Assembly (NCBI GenBank): GCA_023300375.1
Contig: JALZWO010000239.1
Location: 1-33,767 of the forward strand
Origin: Granulosicoccus sp.
Lineage (GTDB): Bacteria; Pseudomonadota; Gammaproteobacteria; Granulosicoccales; Granulosicoccaceae
Length of the DNA stretch: 33,767 nt
Reading direction: 5' to 3'
The translations under genes and the position numbers were made by a program. The notes under the pieces were generated by a model. It was not told where the DNA came from. It made no database searches and was given only the letters and a program-made list of their open reading frames with translations. Of this stretch, positions 23,229 through 32,682 are shown piece by piece; the stretch's first letter is position 1; each line of letters starts with the position of its first letter.

Positions 23229-24377
23229 TTGGCTCATTCAGTCGGTAAAACAGCGCTACTCACCCTTGGCCGCTTGCCAGTCAGTTTGCACTTGGCTCGT
23301 GCACTGAAGTCTCAAGGCTGGCGCGTGATAGTTGCTGAGCCTTTTAGATTCCACCTTTGCCGATTATCGAACGCCGTCGATAAGAGCATCAAGGTGATAG
23401 CGCCAACCGTGGATTTGGACGCGTATTTGCGCTGCTTGCAAACCATTGTCACTGACGAAGAGGTATCGCTGGTCATTCCGGTATCTGAAGAGGCAATGTA
23501 CGTTTCGATACTGAAAGATAAGTTACCGCAAAGCGTGCGAATGCTGTGTATGGATCAGACAACACTCATTCAGTTGCACGATAAGTATGAATTTTTCAAG
23601 TTGGCCGATAGCCTCGATGTGCCAGTGCCCAAAACCCTCAAAGCAGATTCTGCGTTTTCGACTATGGCAGGCATCAACGACGACATTGTGTTGAAACCAA
23701 GGTTATCCTGCTCTGGGATGGGTGTGTGTTTTCTAAATTCCGCCCACTTGTTGACACCCATGCAAAGGAATAATAAATATATTGTGCAGCAACGGATGCT
23801 GGGTGCTGCATGTTGCAGTTTTTCTATTGCAGTGGATGGGGTGGTTTTGCATACCGTTTGCTATCGCAGCCTACAAACATCTGGCTCTGTGTCAGTGTGC
23901 TTTGAGCACATGCCTGTACCAGAGCGCATTGCTGAGTCTGTTAACACTATTGTAAAATCGATAGGCTATACCGGAATGATTTCATTTGATTTCATGGCCA
24001 ATGAAGCAGGGCAGTGGCACGCCATTGAATGCAATCCCAGAACAACGAGTGGCGTGCATTTCTTAACACTCGATGATTTATATGAAGTTCTGATCAATAC
24101 CAACACTCAAGCTGACGAAAAAAAAATAGTCGCGGTTAAGCTTCAGGAATTCTGGTCCTGCCTTTCGTCTGTTGAAGCACAATTGTTGAAAGGTAAATTA
24201 TGCAGCGCGGCATGGCAACGCTTGTTCACTACTAAAGATATCAATTGGAAGTTGACAGATAGTAAGCCGTTTTTATTGATGAGCATTGTACTAGCCCCTA
24301 TGTTGTTTAAAGCAATTACAACCCGCAAACCAATGACAGAATTACTGATGGAAGATGTGGGTTGGCATGATGTATAA
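23229..24377 (+). CDS. ATP-grasp ligase-like protein
   Basis: A 382-residue protein starting at a TTG (23229); no in-frame ATG lies near, and the pre-ATP-grasp strand (ALLTLGRLPVSLHLARAL) begins at once, so this start is needed. ATP-grasp features follow: DKYEFFKLADSLDVPVPKT, the ATP-binding VLKPRLSCSGMGV loop around residue 157, and the metal-binding ECNPRTTSG near 265-273. Such enzymes join a carboxylate to an amine, thiol or alcohol through an acyl phosphate. The last 100 residues carry two short hydrophobic stretches. The GNAT gene overlaps its 3' end. Substrate unknown; the closest analogy I can offer is carbamoyl-phosphate-synthase-like or peptide ligases. Confidence 0.75.
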   Translation: MAHSVGKTALLTLGRLPVSLHLARALKSQGWRVIVAEPFRFHLCRLSNAVDKSIKVIAPTVDLDAYLRCLQTIVTDEEVSLVIPVSEEAMYVSILKDKLPQSVRMLCMDQTTLIQLHDKYEFFKLADSLDVPVPKTLKADSAFSTMAGINDDIVLKPRLSCSGMGVCFLNSAHLLTPMQRNNKYIVQQRMLGAACCSFSIAVDGVVLHTVCYRSLQTSGSVSVCFEHMPVPERIAESVNTIVKSIGYTGMISFDFMANEAGQWHAIECNPRTTSGVHFLTLDDLYEVLINTNTQADEKKIVAVKLQEFWSCLSSVEAQLLKGKLCSAAWQRLFTTKDINWKLTDSKPFLLMSIVLAPMLFKAITTRKPMTELLMEDVGWHDV

Positions 24378-25470
24378 ATTGTCAAAAACTGATGATCAAG
24401 CAAAATCTTTGCTGGGTTCTGCACCTGGCATTCGATCCCGACTTCCCTTTGGATTCACCGTAAGCGTTGATGAGCAGGCGCATGATCAGTTACCCAAATT
24501 GGTGGAATCTGTCACGTTTGGTGCTGATGGTTTGCTTTATAGACGTCTTGATGTTGCGCTACAGCTGCAGCGTTTTAATCAACCTGTGTTCTTCCATGCT
24601 CTCATTGATGATCAGTTAGTTGGAGCTTATGTATTGGATAAACGTGATCTATTGGTATTCAACCAAGCGGTCACTGCTTACTATCGAGGTGTGCTTGCTG
24701 TTAGTGAGGCGTATCAGCGACTTGGGATCGGAAAATCACTAGCATTGGCAGCTCTGGCGTGGATAGAAAAACAACCTTCTGAGTCAACAATGCTGTCGTA
24801 CGGTTGTATCGACAAAAACAACGTGCGCTCATTGCAATTGTTGAAGACAATGGGTGCGGTTGAAGTAGCTGGTTTATCGATGTACATGATGTACAAGCAG
24901 TGGCCAAAGCCGCTTAATGATGTGCAACGACTGGATGAACTAAGCCAGGAACAATGGAATGAATTGCAGATGGCGACTAACAATGACTATCAGTTGCGTG
25001 ATATTAGTCGGCCCAAAAGCCCTGTATTCGTACTCAAGGATACCGATGGAGCCGTCATTTTTGCCAGCGCCTCTGTTACTCGTTTTAGTATTCGGCACAT
25101 GGGAGCTGCTGCTCGCTGGTGCACCCGTTTGTTTGTAACGCCATTCGCTGCCGCTCGAAGACGCTTTAATCCAATTAAGTTCAGCTATGTGTCGTTTTCG
25201 GCTGTTTCAATTCGTGCAGGCTCTGAAAAACTATGGCCTCAATTTGTTAGCTCAATTTTGTATGAACATCAATGTCATTTTGCAGTGGTGTACGTTGATC
25301 CGCAAAGTCATCTTTTTGCTCAGCTGCAGAGTTCAGGGTGGCTAAATCGCTGGGTTCATTCGTCGCAAGACAATATTTCAATTTTAATGCATACGGCTAC
25401 AGCTGATAGCGATTTAGTTAAGTTAGCCAACAGTCGAACGATTATGGGCGTCTGGCCAGTTGATTCATAA
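24367..25470 (+). CDS. GNAT N-acetyltransferase, possibly two tandem domains
   Basis: The N-terminal domain (about residues 30-175) contains the acetyl-CoA pyrophosphate loop QRLGIGKSLALAAL and a late strand NVRSLQLLKTMGAVEV, both GNAT features. The C-terminal half has a GNAT-like end (VYVDPQSHLFAQLQSSGW) but no glycine-rich CoA loop, so it may be a degenerate second copy. About 367 residues from the ATG at 24367; in-frame ATGs at 24355 and 24370 also exist, and GGAAG at 24350-24354 is best placed for 24367. It overlaps the ATP-grasp gene by about 11 bases, so the two act together. Substrate unknown. Confidence 0.72.
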   Translation: MMYKLSKTDDQAKSLLGSAPGIRSRLPFGFTVSVDEQAHDQLPKLVESVTFGADGLLYRRLDVALQLQRFNQPVFFHALIDDQLVGAYVLDKRDLLVFNQAVTAYYRGVLAVSEAYQRLGIGKSLALAALAWIEKQPSESTMLSYGCIDKNNVRSLQLLKTMGAVEVAGLSMYMMYKQWPKPLNDVQRLDELSQEQWNELQMATNNDYQLRDISRPKSPVFVLKDTDGAVIFASASVTRFSIRHMGAAARWCTRLFVTPFAAARRRFNPIKFSYVSFSAVSIRAGSEKLWPQFVSSILYEHQCHFAVVYVDPQSHLFAQLQSSGWLNRWVHSSQDNISILMHTATADSDLVKLANSRTIMGVWPVDS

Positions 25471-25494
25471 TTAGGTTGTTGGATGGGTGCTACG

Positions 25495-25950
25495 TCACGG
25501 TACCAGCCCGGCTTTAACCGCATCAAGTAGGGCGTGCGGCTGATCATTTGAATAAGCGATCGCGTGTTCGAAACCCCAAACAGGACTTGGCCAGTTGATA
25601 TCACCTTCTTCTCTGGCAATAACATGGCAGTGTAAGTCAGGTACCACGTTGCCTAGCATTGCAATGTTGACGCTTTTGCATTGCGTGTGCTGCTTTACTA
25701 GCTCACTGACCCGCGTAACATCGCCCATAAACCCTGTGCGTAGCTTCTCTGGTAGGTCGTGCAATTCAGCGCTAGGGGTATTTGCAGCGTTCAATCGCTG
25801 AGATTCATTGGGCAATAAAATAAACCAGGGCCAGCGTTTGTCATTCATTAGGCGTATGTGTGAGAAAGCGGTTGTGCAAATAGCGGTCGTGTCCGCTTTA
25901 ATGCGTGGGTTCATACTTTGATCCATTGTGTGTTCGTTGATGGCGTTCAT
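25495..25950 (-). CDS. HIT-family nucleotide hydrolase or transferase
   Basis: A 151-residue HIT-fold protein. The motif reads D-L-H-C-H-V-I-A-R (residues 105-113): the nucleophilic middle His107 and His109 are kept, while the first histidine of HxHxH is Asp105. PWFILLPN near residue 41 is the second conserved HIT strand. These proteins hydrolyse or transfer nucleoside monophosphates. The extended N-terminus (about 12 residues with three Met) makes the start unsure. It converges with the GNAT gene, with 24 bases between, and has its own divergent upstream region. Confidence 0.8.
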   Translation of the reverse strand: MNAINEHTMDQSMNPRIKADTTAICTTAFSHIRLMNDKRWPWFILLPNESQRLNAANTPSAELHDLPEKLRTGFMGDVTRVSELVKQHTQCKSVNIAMLGNVVPDLHCHVIAREEGDINWPSPVWGFEHAIAYSNDQPHALLDAVKAGLVP

Positions 25951-26052
25951 TGATGTTAACGGTTAGTTTCACGGTCTACACGTAATTTTGGATTGAGCGT
26001 CGGCGAAATGCGCCGTTAACGCCAAAGAGCATAGAAGATCCTAGCTCTGCGA

Positions 26053-26080
26053 TTGTTTGGTCAAAGCGTGCCAGTATACT
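26053..26080 (+). promoter_or_regulatory. Possible sigma-70 promoter for the PAS chemoreceptor gene
   Basis: TTGTTT (26053-26058) and TATACT (26075-26080) are 16 bases apart and face the chemoreceptor gene, whose ATG is about 97 bases further on. No good flagellar sigma-28 box was found. The 226-base gap 25951-26176 otherwise holds no gene. Confidence 0.35.
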
Positions 26081-26176
26081 CTGCGGTAGTGATGGGGTTT
26101 AGTGATCCTGAACCTTTTGACTGCCAGATCATTCAGTTCGTGCGTCTAAGTATTCCTCTATCAGAAACACGCTACT

Positions 26177-27934
26177 ATGTTTAATCGATTTCGTTCGAGA
26201 GATTTTTCGCCGCAAAAGCAAGAGCAAGAGGTAGAGGATTCTCAGGCCAGAGAGGCTCAACAAATTGGGCAATCGCTACGTGCCTCATGTGCAATAATTG
26301 AGCTCGGGCTGGACGGAAATATTCTCAATGCCAACGACAAGTACCTTGAAATCATGGGCTGTGAAATGCACCAGATCGTTGGCAGAAATCATAGAGATTT
26401 TGTAGATCCAGAATACATATCTGCTTCTGACTACGAGAGCCGATGGCTAGCTTTACGCAGAGGTGAATCGGGTTTTAGTGCGAATTGCCGTTACATAAAC
26501 GATGGGCGCGGAATGTGGCTGCAAGAGAATGACATACCGATAAAAGACGGTAATGGAAAAATATATAAGGTTGTTAAAATTGTAAAAGATGTGACCGAGC
26601 GTGCGTTAAGTTTTTCCGAGCTAGAGTGTCAGGTAGACAGCTTACGGCAAAATATGGCGGTCATAGAATTCGATATGGATGGCACCATCATAACGGCTAA
26701 CGATAGTTTTTTAGATGTTACCGGCTATACGCTGAATGAAATTCGTGGCAAACATCACCGAATTTTTGTCGACCTTATAAGTCAAAATACAGAAGAATAC
26801 ATAAACTTCTGGAAAAAACTAAACGAAGGTCAGCCCTCCTCAGGTCAGTTTCCCAGGATGCATAAAACGGGTAAAAAGCTCTGGCTTGAGGCTATCTATA
26901 GTCCCGTGTTTGACTCGACGGGAGATCCCATAAAAGTGATTAAGTATGCCAGTGATATCTCAAATCAGAAACTGCTATCAAATTCTTTAGACAACCTTAT
27001 TCACGAGGCCGGCGGGGTTATGGGTTCTATTGCAAAGGGTGATTTGACTCAAACCATGAAGGGCGAATATACCGGTGAATTGGCTGTGTTGTCGAACGCT
27101 ATCAATGTCACAGTGACACAGCTAAAATCGATGATGCGGGAAATTCTTGAGCATAGTGTTAGTTTGGTTGACGGGTCACGGAAGCTGTCAAGCCTCAATG
27201 ATAATTCTCAAAAAGCGGCTTTACGTACCGCTGAACAAACGGATAGATCATCTTCCACAGCTTTGCAAATTTCAGAAAGTGTTGGTTCAGTTGCCACCTC
27301 TCTGGAGGAGATGAGTAGAGCGATTCATGGTATTGCAGAGAATTCTGCTAGTGCCGTTAGTGTGGCTGAGAAAGCGGTTGGACTCTCTAACGAGGCCAAA
27401 CTCAACGTTACTCAGTTATCCGAATCCTCCAATGCCATTAGCGCGGTTATCAAAGTGATTAACTCAATCGCTGATCAAACTAATTTGTTAGCACTCAATG
27501 CTACCATTGAAGCTGCCAGAGCTGGTGACGCAGGGCGTGGATTTGCAGTGGTTGCTAACGAGGTTAAAGAACTGGCTAAAGAGACAGCTCGTGCGACAGA
27601 AGATGTGGGCCAGAGAATTAAACAAATCCAGACAGACAGTCGAATGGCTGAAAAAATCATTGGTGAAATTAGCACAACCATTGAACAAATTAACGCAAGT
27701 CAGGTGTCGATAGCCGGCACGGTCGAAGAGCAACGATCCATGTCAAGTCACATTACTGGGTCTATCAACGAGACTGTCAAGGGTAACAATGTGATTGCTG
27801 ACACCAATAGAGAAACTGCTGAAGTTGCTAAAGAAAATTTGCAAATAGCGGAAGAATCTCAGCAAACAACACGTGTGCTTTTAGAGCGATCAGATAAACT
27901 AGGTGAATTAGCTGCCAGATTTACTCTGAATTAA
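26177..27934 (+). CDS. Cytoplasmic PAS-PAS methyl-accepting chemotaxis protein
   Basis: A 585-residue receptor without transmembrane segments. A Gln/Glu-rich lead (residues 9-32) precedes two PAS domains, about 33-145 and 155-275; each has an N-terminal NDxFLxVTGY/[10 protein letters not shown] strand and a [10 protein letters not shown] or [10 protein letters not shown] block, like Aer-type PAS domains. A HAMP-like linker follows (about 282-325, with [19 protein letters not shown]), then the helical signalling domain with the tip [20 protein letters not shown] (about 430-449) that binds CheA and CheW. It probably senses redox, haem or another soluble ligand. It stands alone; no cheA or flagellar genes are near. 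No C-terminal CheR-binding pentapeptide is seen. Confidence 0.88.
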   Translation: MFNRFRSRDFSPQKQEQEVEDSQAREAQQIGQSLRASCAIIELGLDGNILNANDKYLEIMGCEMHQIVGRNHRDFVDPEYISASDYESRWLALRRGESGFSANCRYINDGRGMWLQENDIPIKDGNGKIYKVVKIVKDVTERALSFSELECQVDSLRQNMAVIEFDMDGTIITANDSFLDVTGYTLNEIRGKHHRIFVDLISQNTEEYINFWKKLNEGQPSSGQFPRMHKTGKKLWLEAIYSPVFDSTGDPIKVIKYASDISNQKLLSNSLDNLIHEAGGVMGSIAKGDLTQTMKGEYTGELAVLSNAINVTVTQLKSMMREILEHSVSLVDGSRKLSSLNDNSQKAALRTAEQTDRSSSTALQISESVGSVATSLEEMSRAIHGIAENSASAVSVAEKAVGLSNEAKLNVTQLSESSNAISAVIKVINSIADQTNLLALNATIEAARAGDAGRGFAVVANEVKELAKETARATEDVGQRIKQIQTDSRMAEKIIGEISTTIEQINASQVSIAGTVEEQRSMSSHITGSINETVKGNNVIADTNRETAEVAKENLQIAEESQQTTRVLLERSDKLGELAARFTLN

Positions 27935-27969
27935 GGGCGAAATTGGTGTCGTGTCGTAAGCCCATCTTG

Positions 27970-28800
27970 TCACCTCAGTAAAACGCGATCAAGCAAGCTA
28001 GTACTTAGTACGCGTTTTAGTAAACCTGCAACATGTGTTGGAGTAGTTACATAGTAGCGAGGCTTAGGCTTTGTATTCTCCAGCGCGTGAATCAGCTTGC
28101 TTGTTACTGCTGAACAATTCAGTTCGAACCGATCTTTCTTTGTGGCAGGTGTGTATAGCCGAGGAATGAGCTGCTCTTCATATTTCTCACGCACTAGCGA
28201 ATTTTTCCAATCAATCCAGCGTTCAAAATGCGGTATGGAATTCTCGCGTATTTTTGTACCAATAGGGCCAGGTTCAATCAATACTACTTTGATATTGGTA
28301 TCGTGCAGTTCCAGGCGTAGCGTGTCTGTCAAGCCTTCCATCGCAAACTTGGTTGAGTTGTAAGCACCTCGAAAAGGTTGTGCCGCAAACCCCAGAACAG
28401 ACGAGTTGTTTATGATTCTGCCGTGGCCATGTTCTCGCATCTTGGGTAACACCGCATTGATCAGCTCAAATTGCCCAAACAAATTGGTCTCGAATATAGA
28501 TCGAAGTGCATCACGTGGCAGATCCTCCACACGGCTCGGGATGGCGTAAGCACCATTGTTGAAAAGCGCATCTAACTTTCCATCGGTTAGCTCGTGTACC
28601 TTGGCAACAGCGTTGTTGATAGATTGGCTACTGTCGTAATCGAGCACAAAAGACTCTAGGCCTTTTTCACTCAGGGTATCGCAGTCGTTCTGTGAACGAC
28701 AGGTGGCGAAAACGCGCCAACCTCGTTGGTGCAAGGTATGCGCTGCGTGTTCACCAATACCTGATGAACAGCCGGTGATTAATATGGAGTGCTTAGGCAT
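27970..28800 (-). CDS. Short-chain dehydrogenase/reductase
   Basis: A 276-residue classical SDR. The cofactor motif TGCSSGIG (9-16) is followed by an Arg after the second strand (ATCR), which favours NADP. NNGAY at 81-85 stands in for NNAG. The catalytic residues Ser134, Tyr147 and Lys151 fall in NNSSVLGF and YNSTK. It would reduce or oxidise a ketone/alcohol in the cytoplasm; the family resembles the retinol-dehydrogenase-like SDRs. The racemase gene lies 39 bases away upstream on the same strand, so they may share a transcript. The substrate cannot be read from the sequence. Confidence 0.85.
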   Translation of the reverse strand: MPKHSILITGCSSGIGEHAAHTLHQRGWRVFATCRSQNDCDTLSEKGLESFVLDYDSSQSINNAVAKVHELTDGKLDALFNNGAYAIPSRVEDLPRDALRSIFETNLFGQFELINAVLPKMREHGHGRIINNSSVLGFAAQPFRGAYNSTKFAMEGLTDTLRLELHDTNIKVVLIEPGPIGTKIRENSIPHFERWIDWKNSLVREKYEEQLIPRLYTPATKKDRFELNCSAVTSKLIHALENTKPKPRYYVTTPTHVAGLLKRVLSTSLLDRVLLR

Positions 28801-28839
28801 AAAGTAGTAGTTAGTGGGTAGAACAGAGGTTACAGGCTA

Positions 28840-29535
28840 TCATTCAAGCTCTGTAGCCGCATGCAAAGCTGCTTCACAATGCAACTTGGTAGTGTCGAAT
28901 ACGGGAACCGATACGTTATGGCTGCCTAGCAGCATACCGACTTCGGTACATCCTAGAATTAGGCTGTCGCAGCCATTATCAATCAGACGTTGAGCCACGA
29001 TTTCATAGTGTGCTCGACTTTCGCTGCTAATAAAATTTTTACACAGTTCGTCATAGATAATTGTGTGGATGGTCGCTCGGTCTGCCTTATTGGGTACCAC
29101 TGCGTCCAAACCCGCGGTTTGAAGCCGATCAAGGTAAAAACGTTGTTCCATGGTGAAGCGCGTAGCCATGAGCCCCGGCCGTTTCAAACCTGCCTTCTGG
29201 ATAGCCTGTGCTGTGGCGTCAGCAATATGAATCATTGGAATGTTCACGCCTTGCATCATCTCATCGGCCAGTTTATGCATGGTATTGGTGGCGAGAACGA
29301 GGAGCTGAGCTCCACCGTCTTGCAAGCGTTTTGCTTCTTCATTAAGTAGAGTGCCTGCAGCTTTCCAGTTATTGCTCATCTGGAGGCTTTCTATCCTCGC
29401 AAAATCAACCGAGCGAATCAGCAGCTCCGGCGAGTGTAAGCCGCCGAGCTGCTCTTTTGTGAGTTCGCACAAGTACGCATAATACAGCTGAGTGGAGGCG
29501 GCAGACATACCGCCAAGAATCCCTAGAGTTTTCAT
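28840..29535 (-). CDS. Aspartate/glutamate racemase family protein, YgeA-like
   Basis: A 231-residue protein that follows E. coli YgeA (as recalled) along its length: MKTLGILGGMS, GGLHSPELLIRSVDF, ATNTMHK, IHIADATAQAI and LGCTEVGML. Thr83 stands at the position where most racemases have the first catalytic cysteine, and Cys196 is kept. As far as I recall, YgeA (EcL-DER) also has the Thr/Cys pair and is a weak, broad-specificity racemase, so this is the subfamily pattern and not a lesion. It would interconvert L- and D-amino acids. It lies between the SDR and the RND pump genes on the same strand, 12 bases after the pump gene's stop. Confidence 0.83.
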   Translation of the reverse strand: MKTLGILGGMSAASTQLYYAYLCELTKEQLGGLHSPELLIRSVDFARIESLQMSNNWKAAGTLLNEEAKRLQDGGAQLLVLATNTMHKLADEMMQGVNIPMIHIADATAQAIQKAGLKRPGLMATRFTMEQRFYLDRLQTAGLDAVVPNKADRATIHTIIYDELCKNFISSESRAHYEIVAQRLIDNGCDSLILGCTEVGMLLGSHNVSVPVFDTTKLHCEAALHAATELE

Positions 29536-29547
29536 ATTGCGTAAAAA

Positions 29548-32500
29548 CTAAACACCCTTACCTAACATCAAGGATTCTGCGTTTTCTAACTCAGCACGCA
29601 AGCGCTTTTCATCGGCAGCTTTTGGCTTGGATAAACCTGCCAGTAAACTGTACGCCACTGGTGTCAGGAACAAGGTGAACACCGTAGCCAAACCCAAACC
29701 ACCCACGATGACCCAACCCAAGGCTGTGCGTGCTTCTGCACCAGCACCAGAGGCGAACACCAAAGGTATGCCACTCAACACGGTGGACAACATGGTCATG
29801 GTGATTGGACGCAGACGGCGAGTTGCTGCTTGTAGCGCTGCCTCTTTAACAGCCATACCCTCATCACGGAGTTGATTGGCAAATTCGACCATCAATATAC
29901 CGTTCTTGGCCATAATACCCACCAGAAGCACGAGTCCGATTTGACTGTAAACATTCAATGAAGTGCCAGTCAGGTGAAGTGCGAATATTGCACTAGCCAG
30001 CCCGAACGGTACGGTAAAAATGAGAATGAAGCTGCTCACAAAGCTTTCGAATTGTGCTGCAAGAACTAAGAAGACAATGACGATAGCGAAACCGAAGGTG
30101 AGTAGCAGGCCGCTGGATGTTTCATTGAGTGTTGCAGCTTCAGCCAGTGGCAATAGGCGCATATCTGCCTGCAGTAGTGGCTCAGCTAGAGAGGCTAATT
30201 CATTCATTGCATCACGTAGTGCAAATTCAGGCGTGAGCCCAGCGGTTAAAGTAACAGCGCGTGATCGGCCTTCACGGGGTAGGGAGGCAGCTATCGCTTT
30301 TTCCTCTACGGTTGCGATGGTGCTCATGGGAACAATGCGCCCGTCAGAGGCTTGCAGGAACAGGTTTGATAGGTCTGTAGGATCGTTAACCGGGTGTGTC
30401 GTTGAGACTAGTTTGACAGCCACTGCACGATCTTCGATGAACACATCTCCTATCTCGCGGCCGTCGAGCACAGACTGCATGGCTGAATCTAATCCATCAA
30501 TGGGGATACCCAGATCTGTAGCACGTTCTCTGTCGATGGTGATAGATAACTGCGCCTGATTGGTTTCATAATCAAGATTCACTCGGCCGAACCTTGAATC
30601 TGCTTCCAACTTAGAGAGTAGCTCATCAGCGATAGTAGCAAGCTCTCCATAGTTGTCACCCGTGAGTGCCACTTTTAAACCTGAGCCTGCACCACGAATA
30701 CCTAGACTATTAGGCTGAATGGCAAAAGCGCGGACACCTGGAATGCTCCCTAACCCTCGGTTAAGTTCGGCGACAATGTCCTGTTGGCTGCGCTCTCGCT
30801 CATCCCATGGTTTCAGTGTGAGCACCATAAAGCCACGGTTGGCGCCGCCTCTACCTGAAATAGAGAAAATGTTTTCAGCTTCCCCATTGGCCTGAAATTT
30901 AGTAAGTATTTCTTCTATCTTGCGCAACTGTGAAGCGGTGTATTCCATACTCACACCTTGCGGTGCTGAAACGCTGAGCAGTGCAACGGAGCGATCTTCG
31001 CGTGGTACCAGTTCTTCTGGAATTTTATCCAGCGTGATCCATGCTAAGGCACCCACACCAAAGGCTGCCAACACGATCAAAAGCGGGGCTGCCAGACAAA
31101 AAGACAAGATGCTTTTATAGATACCCGCCAAGTGATGCCCAACTGCATGCACTGCGCGCACGGGTGCAGGGGGGGTGTGATTTTGAGGAGTGTTCGCCAA
31201 TAATTTCGAGGCAAGCATGGGACAAAGCGACAGAGCCACCACGGAAGATATGGTGACAGCTATTGCTAGCACATAGCCAAATTCGAGAAACAGACCGCCG
31301 GCCTGACCTGGTAGGAACGATAAGGGCACAAACACCGCGGCTAGTACAGCGGTGGTGGTGATTACCGCGAAGAAGACTTGGCGTGTGCCGATGACCGCAG
31401 CGGCCTTAGCCCCCATGCCTTGATTGCGTCGATTAACGATGTTTTCCAGTACAACGATAGCGTCATCCACCACCATGCCGGTTGCCAATACCAAGGCCAG
31501 CAAGGTTAAGATGTTGATTGAAAAACCAGCTATCCATATACCAGCAACCGTACCTATAAGTGCGACAGGCAGGGTCAGTGCTGGAATCAGTGTGGCGCGC
31601 CAGTTCAACAAAAAAATAAATATGATGGCCACTACAATACTGATTGCCAAGAGCAAAGATGTTAATACTTCTTTTATAGAGCCATTGATAAAGACTGCAT
31701 CGTCACTGGTGACGCGTATGTCCATTCCCTCTGGCAGTAACTCGCTGACGCGTGCGGCTGCAGCTCTCACATCAGTTGATATTTCCAGTGTATTGGCACC
31801 AGCTTGTTTAACGATGCCTAAGCCAACACCTGTTTTGCCATTAGCGCGTAACGAGCTTGAGCCTATGTCTGCGCCTAACGTCACCGTTGCAACATCTCCG
31901 ATGCGTGTTCTACCGCTGATGATAAGGTCTTCAAATTCCTCGGGCGTATCCACAGATGCAATAGCGCGAACTGATAGATCCTGAGTGTCGCTGGATAAAG
32001 ATCCGGCTGGTGCATCGAAGGCTGCATCGGAAAGAGCAAGTGCAATGTCGGCGATGGTTAAACCACGGCTGGCAAGCTTTGACTGATCTACATCAATACT
32101 GAATACTTGTTCACGGTCACCATAGACTTGAACATCGGCAACACCGTTAAGTGTTATGAAGTTATCTACAACAAGCTCTTCTACTACCAGTGTCATCTCC
32201 TCTGCACTCATGCTTGCAGATGTGATGGCTAGTCGCATGATAGCTTGAGCGTCGCTATCGGCTTTAACAATCTGCGGATCATCCACGTCATCTGGCAAGT
32301 CTCGTGACACACGTGCGATAGCGTCTCGCATATCACTGGCGGCGACATCAAGGTTGGTTGAATCACGAAAATCTACAGTGACTCGGCTGCTTGCAAACGA
32401 TGAAGAGGACGAGATGTTTTTCACACCTGACACGCGGCCAGCGGCGGCTTCGATGATGGCCGTAACTTCCCTATCTACCGTCTCAGGGGACGCTCCCGTG

Positions 32501-32682
32501 TACGTGGTTGTCACTGTAACTACTGGGCTTTCAACCGCCGGTAGTTCTCGAATTTCCACGCCCCCAACGGCTGCTATTCCAGCCACTATGATCAGTAAGC
32601 TGAGTACTACCGCAAGCACTGGACGTCTGACAAACAACGATGTTACGTCGGACATGCTGGTATTTGTAGCGAGTGAACTCAT
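29548..32682 (-). CDS. RND multidrug efflux permease (HAE-1, AcrB/MexF-like)
   Basis: A 1044-residue inner-membrane transporter. It starts with VRRPVLAVVLSLLIIVAG, the first helix after a short cytoplasmic lead. The proton-relay Asp-Asp pair lies in GMVVDDAIVVLENI (helix 4) and the matching Lys in GIMAKNGILMVEFANQ (helix 10). Two large periplasmic loops carry the porter and docking parts. It would export drugs, dyes or metabolites by proton antiport as part of a tripartite pump with the upstream membrane-fusion protein; the two genes overlap by four bases (ATGA at 32682-32679). The outer membrane channel gene is not in the window. An in-frame ATG at 32655 is an alternative start. Substrate cannot be inferred. 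Confidence 0.93.
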   Translation of the reverse strand: MSSLATNTSMSDVTSLFVRRPVLAVVLSLLIIVAGIAAVGGVEIRELPAVESPVVTVTTTYTGASPETVDREVTAIIEAAAGRVSGVKNISSSSSFASSRVTVDFRDSTNLDVAASDMRDAIARVSRDLPDDVDDPQIVKADSDAQAIMRLAITSASMSAEEMTLVVEELVVDNFITLNGVADVQVYGDREQVFSIDVDQSKLASRGLTIADIALALSDAAFDAPAGSLSSDTQDLSVRAIASVDTPEEFEDLIISGRTRIGDVATVTLGADIGSSSLRANGKTGVGLGIVKQAGANTLEISTDVRAAAARVSELLPEGMDIRVTSDDAVFINGSIKEVLTSLLLAISIVVAIIFIFLLNWRATLIPALTLPVALIGTVAGIWIAGFSINILTLLALVLATGMVVDDAIVVLENIVNRRNQGMGAKAAAVIGTRQVFFAVITTTAVLAAVFVPLSFLPGQAGGLFLEFGYVLAIAVTISSVVALSLCPMLASKLLANTPQNHTPPAPVRAVHAVGHHLAGIYKSILSFCLAAPLLIVLAAFGVGALAWITLDKIPEELVPREDRSVALLSVSAPQGVSMEYTASQLRKIEEILTKFQANGEAENIFSISGRGGANRGFMVLTLKPWDERERSQQDIVAELNRGLGSIPGVRAFAIQPNSLGIRGAGSGLKVALTGDNYGELATIADELLSKLEADSRFGRVNLDYETNQAQLSITIDRERATDLGIPIDGLDSAMQSVLDGREIGDVFIEDRAVAVKLVSTTHPVNDPTDLSNLFLQASDGRIVPMSTIATVEEKAIAASLPREGRSRAVTLTAGLTPEFALRDAMNELASLAEPLLQADMRLLPLAEAATLNETSSGLLLTFGFAIVIVFLVLAAQFESFVSSFILIFTVPFGLASAIFALHLTGTSLNVYSQIGLVLLVGIMAKNGILMVEFANQLRDEGMAVKEAALQAATRRLRPITMTMLSTVLSGIPLVFASGAGAEARTALGWVIVGGLGLATVFTLFLTPVAYSLLAGLSKPKAADEKRLRAELENAESLMLGKGV

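Noticed and set aside
25990-26020. Short GGCG/CGCC palindrome in the HIT-chemoreceptor gap
   Set aside because: A four-base stem is expected by chance in a sequence of this composition.
30020-31984. Long plus-strand frames (up to 186 codons) opposite the RND permease
   Set aside because: They are Ser/Thr/Arg-rich antisense shadows of a well conserved transporter gene.
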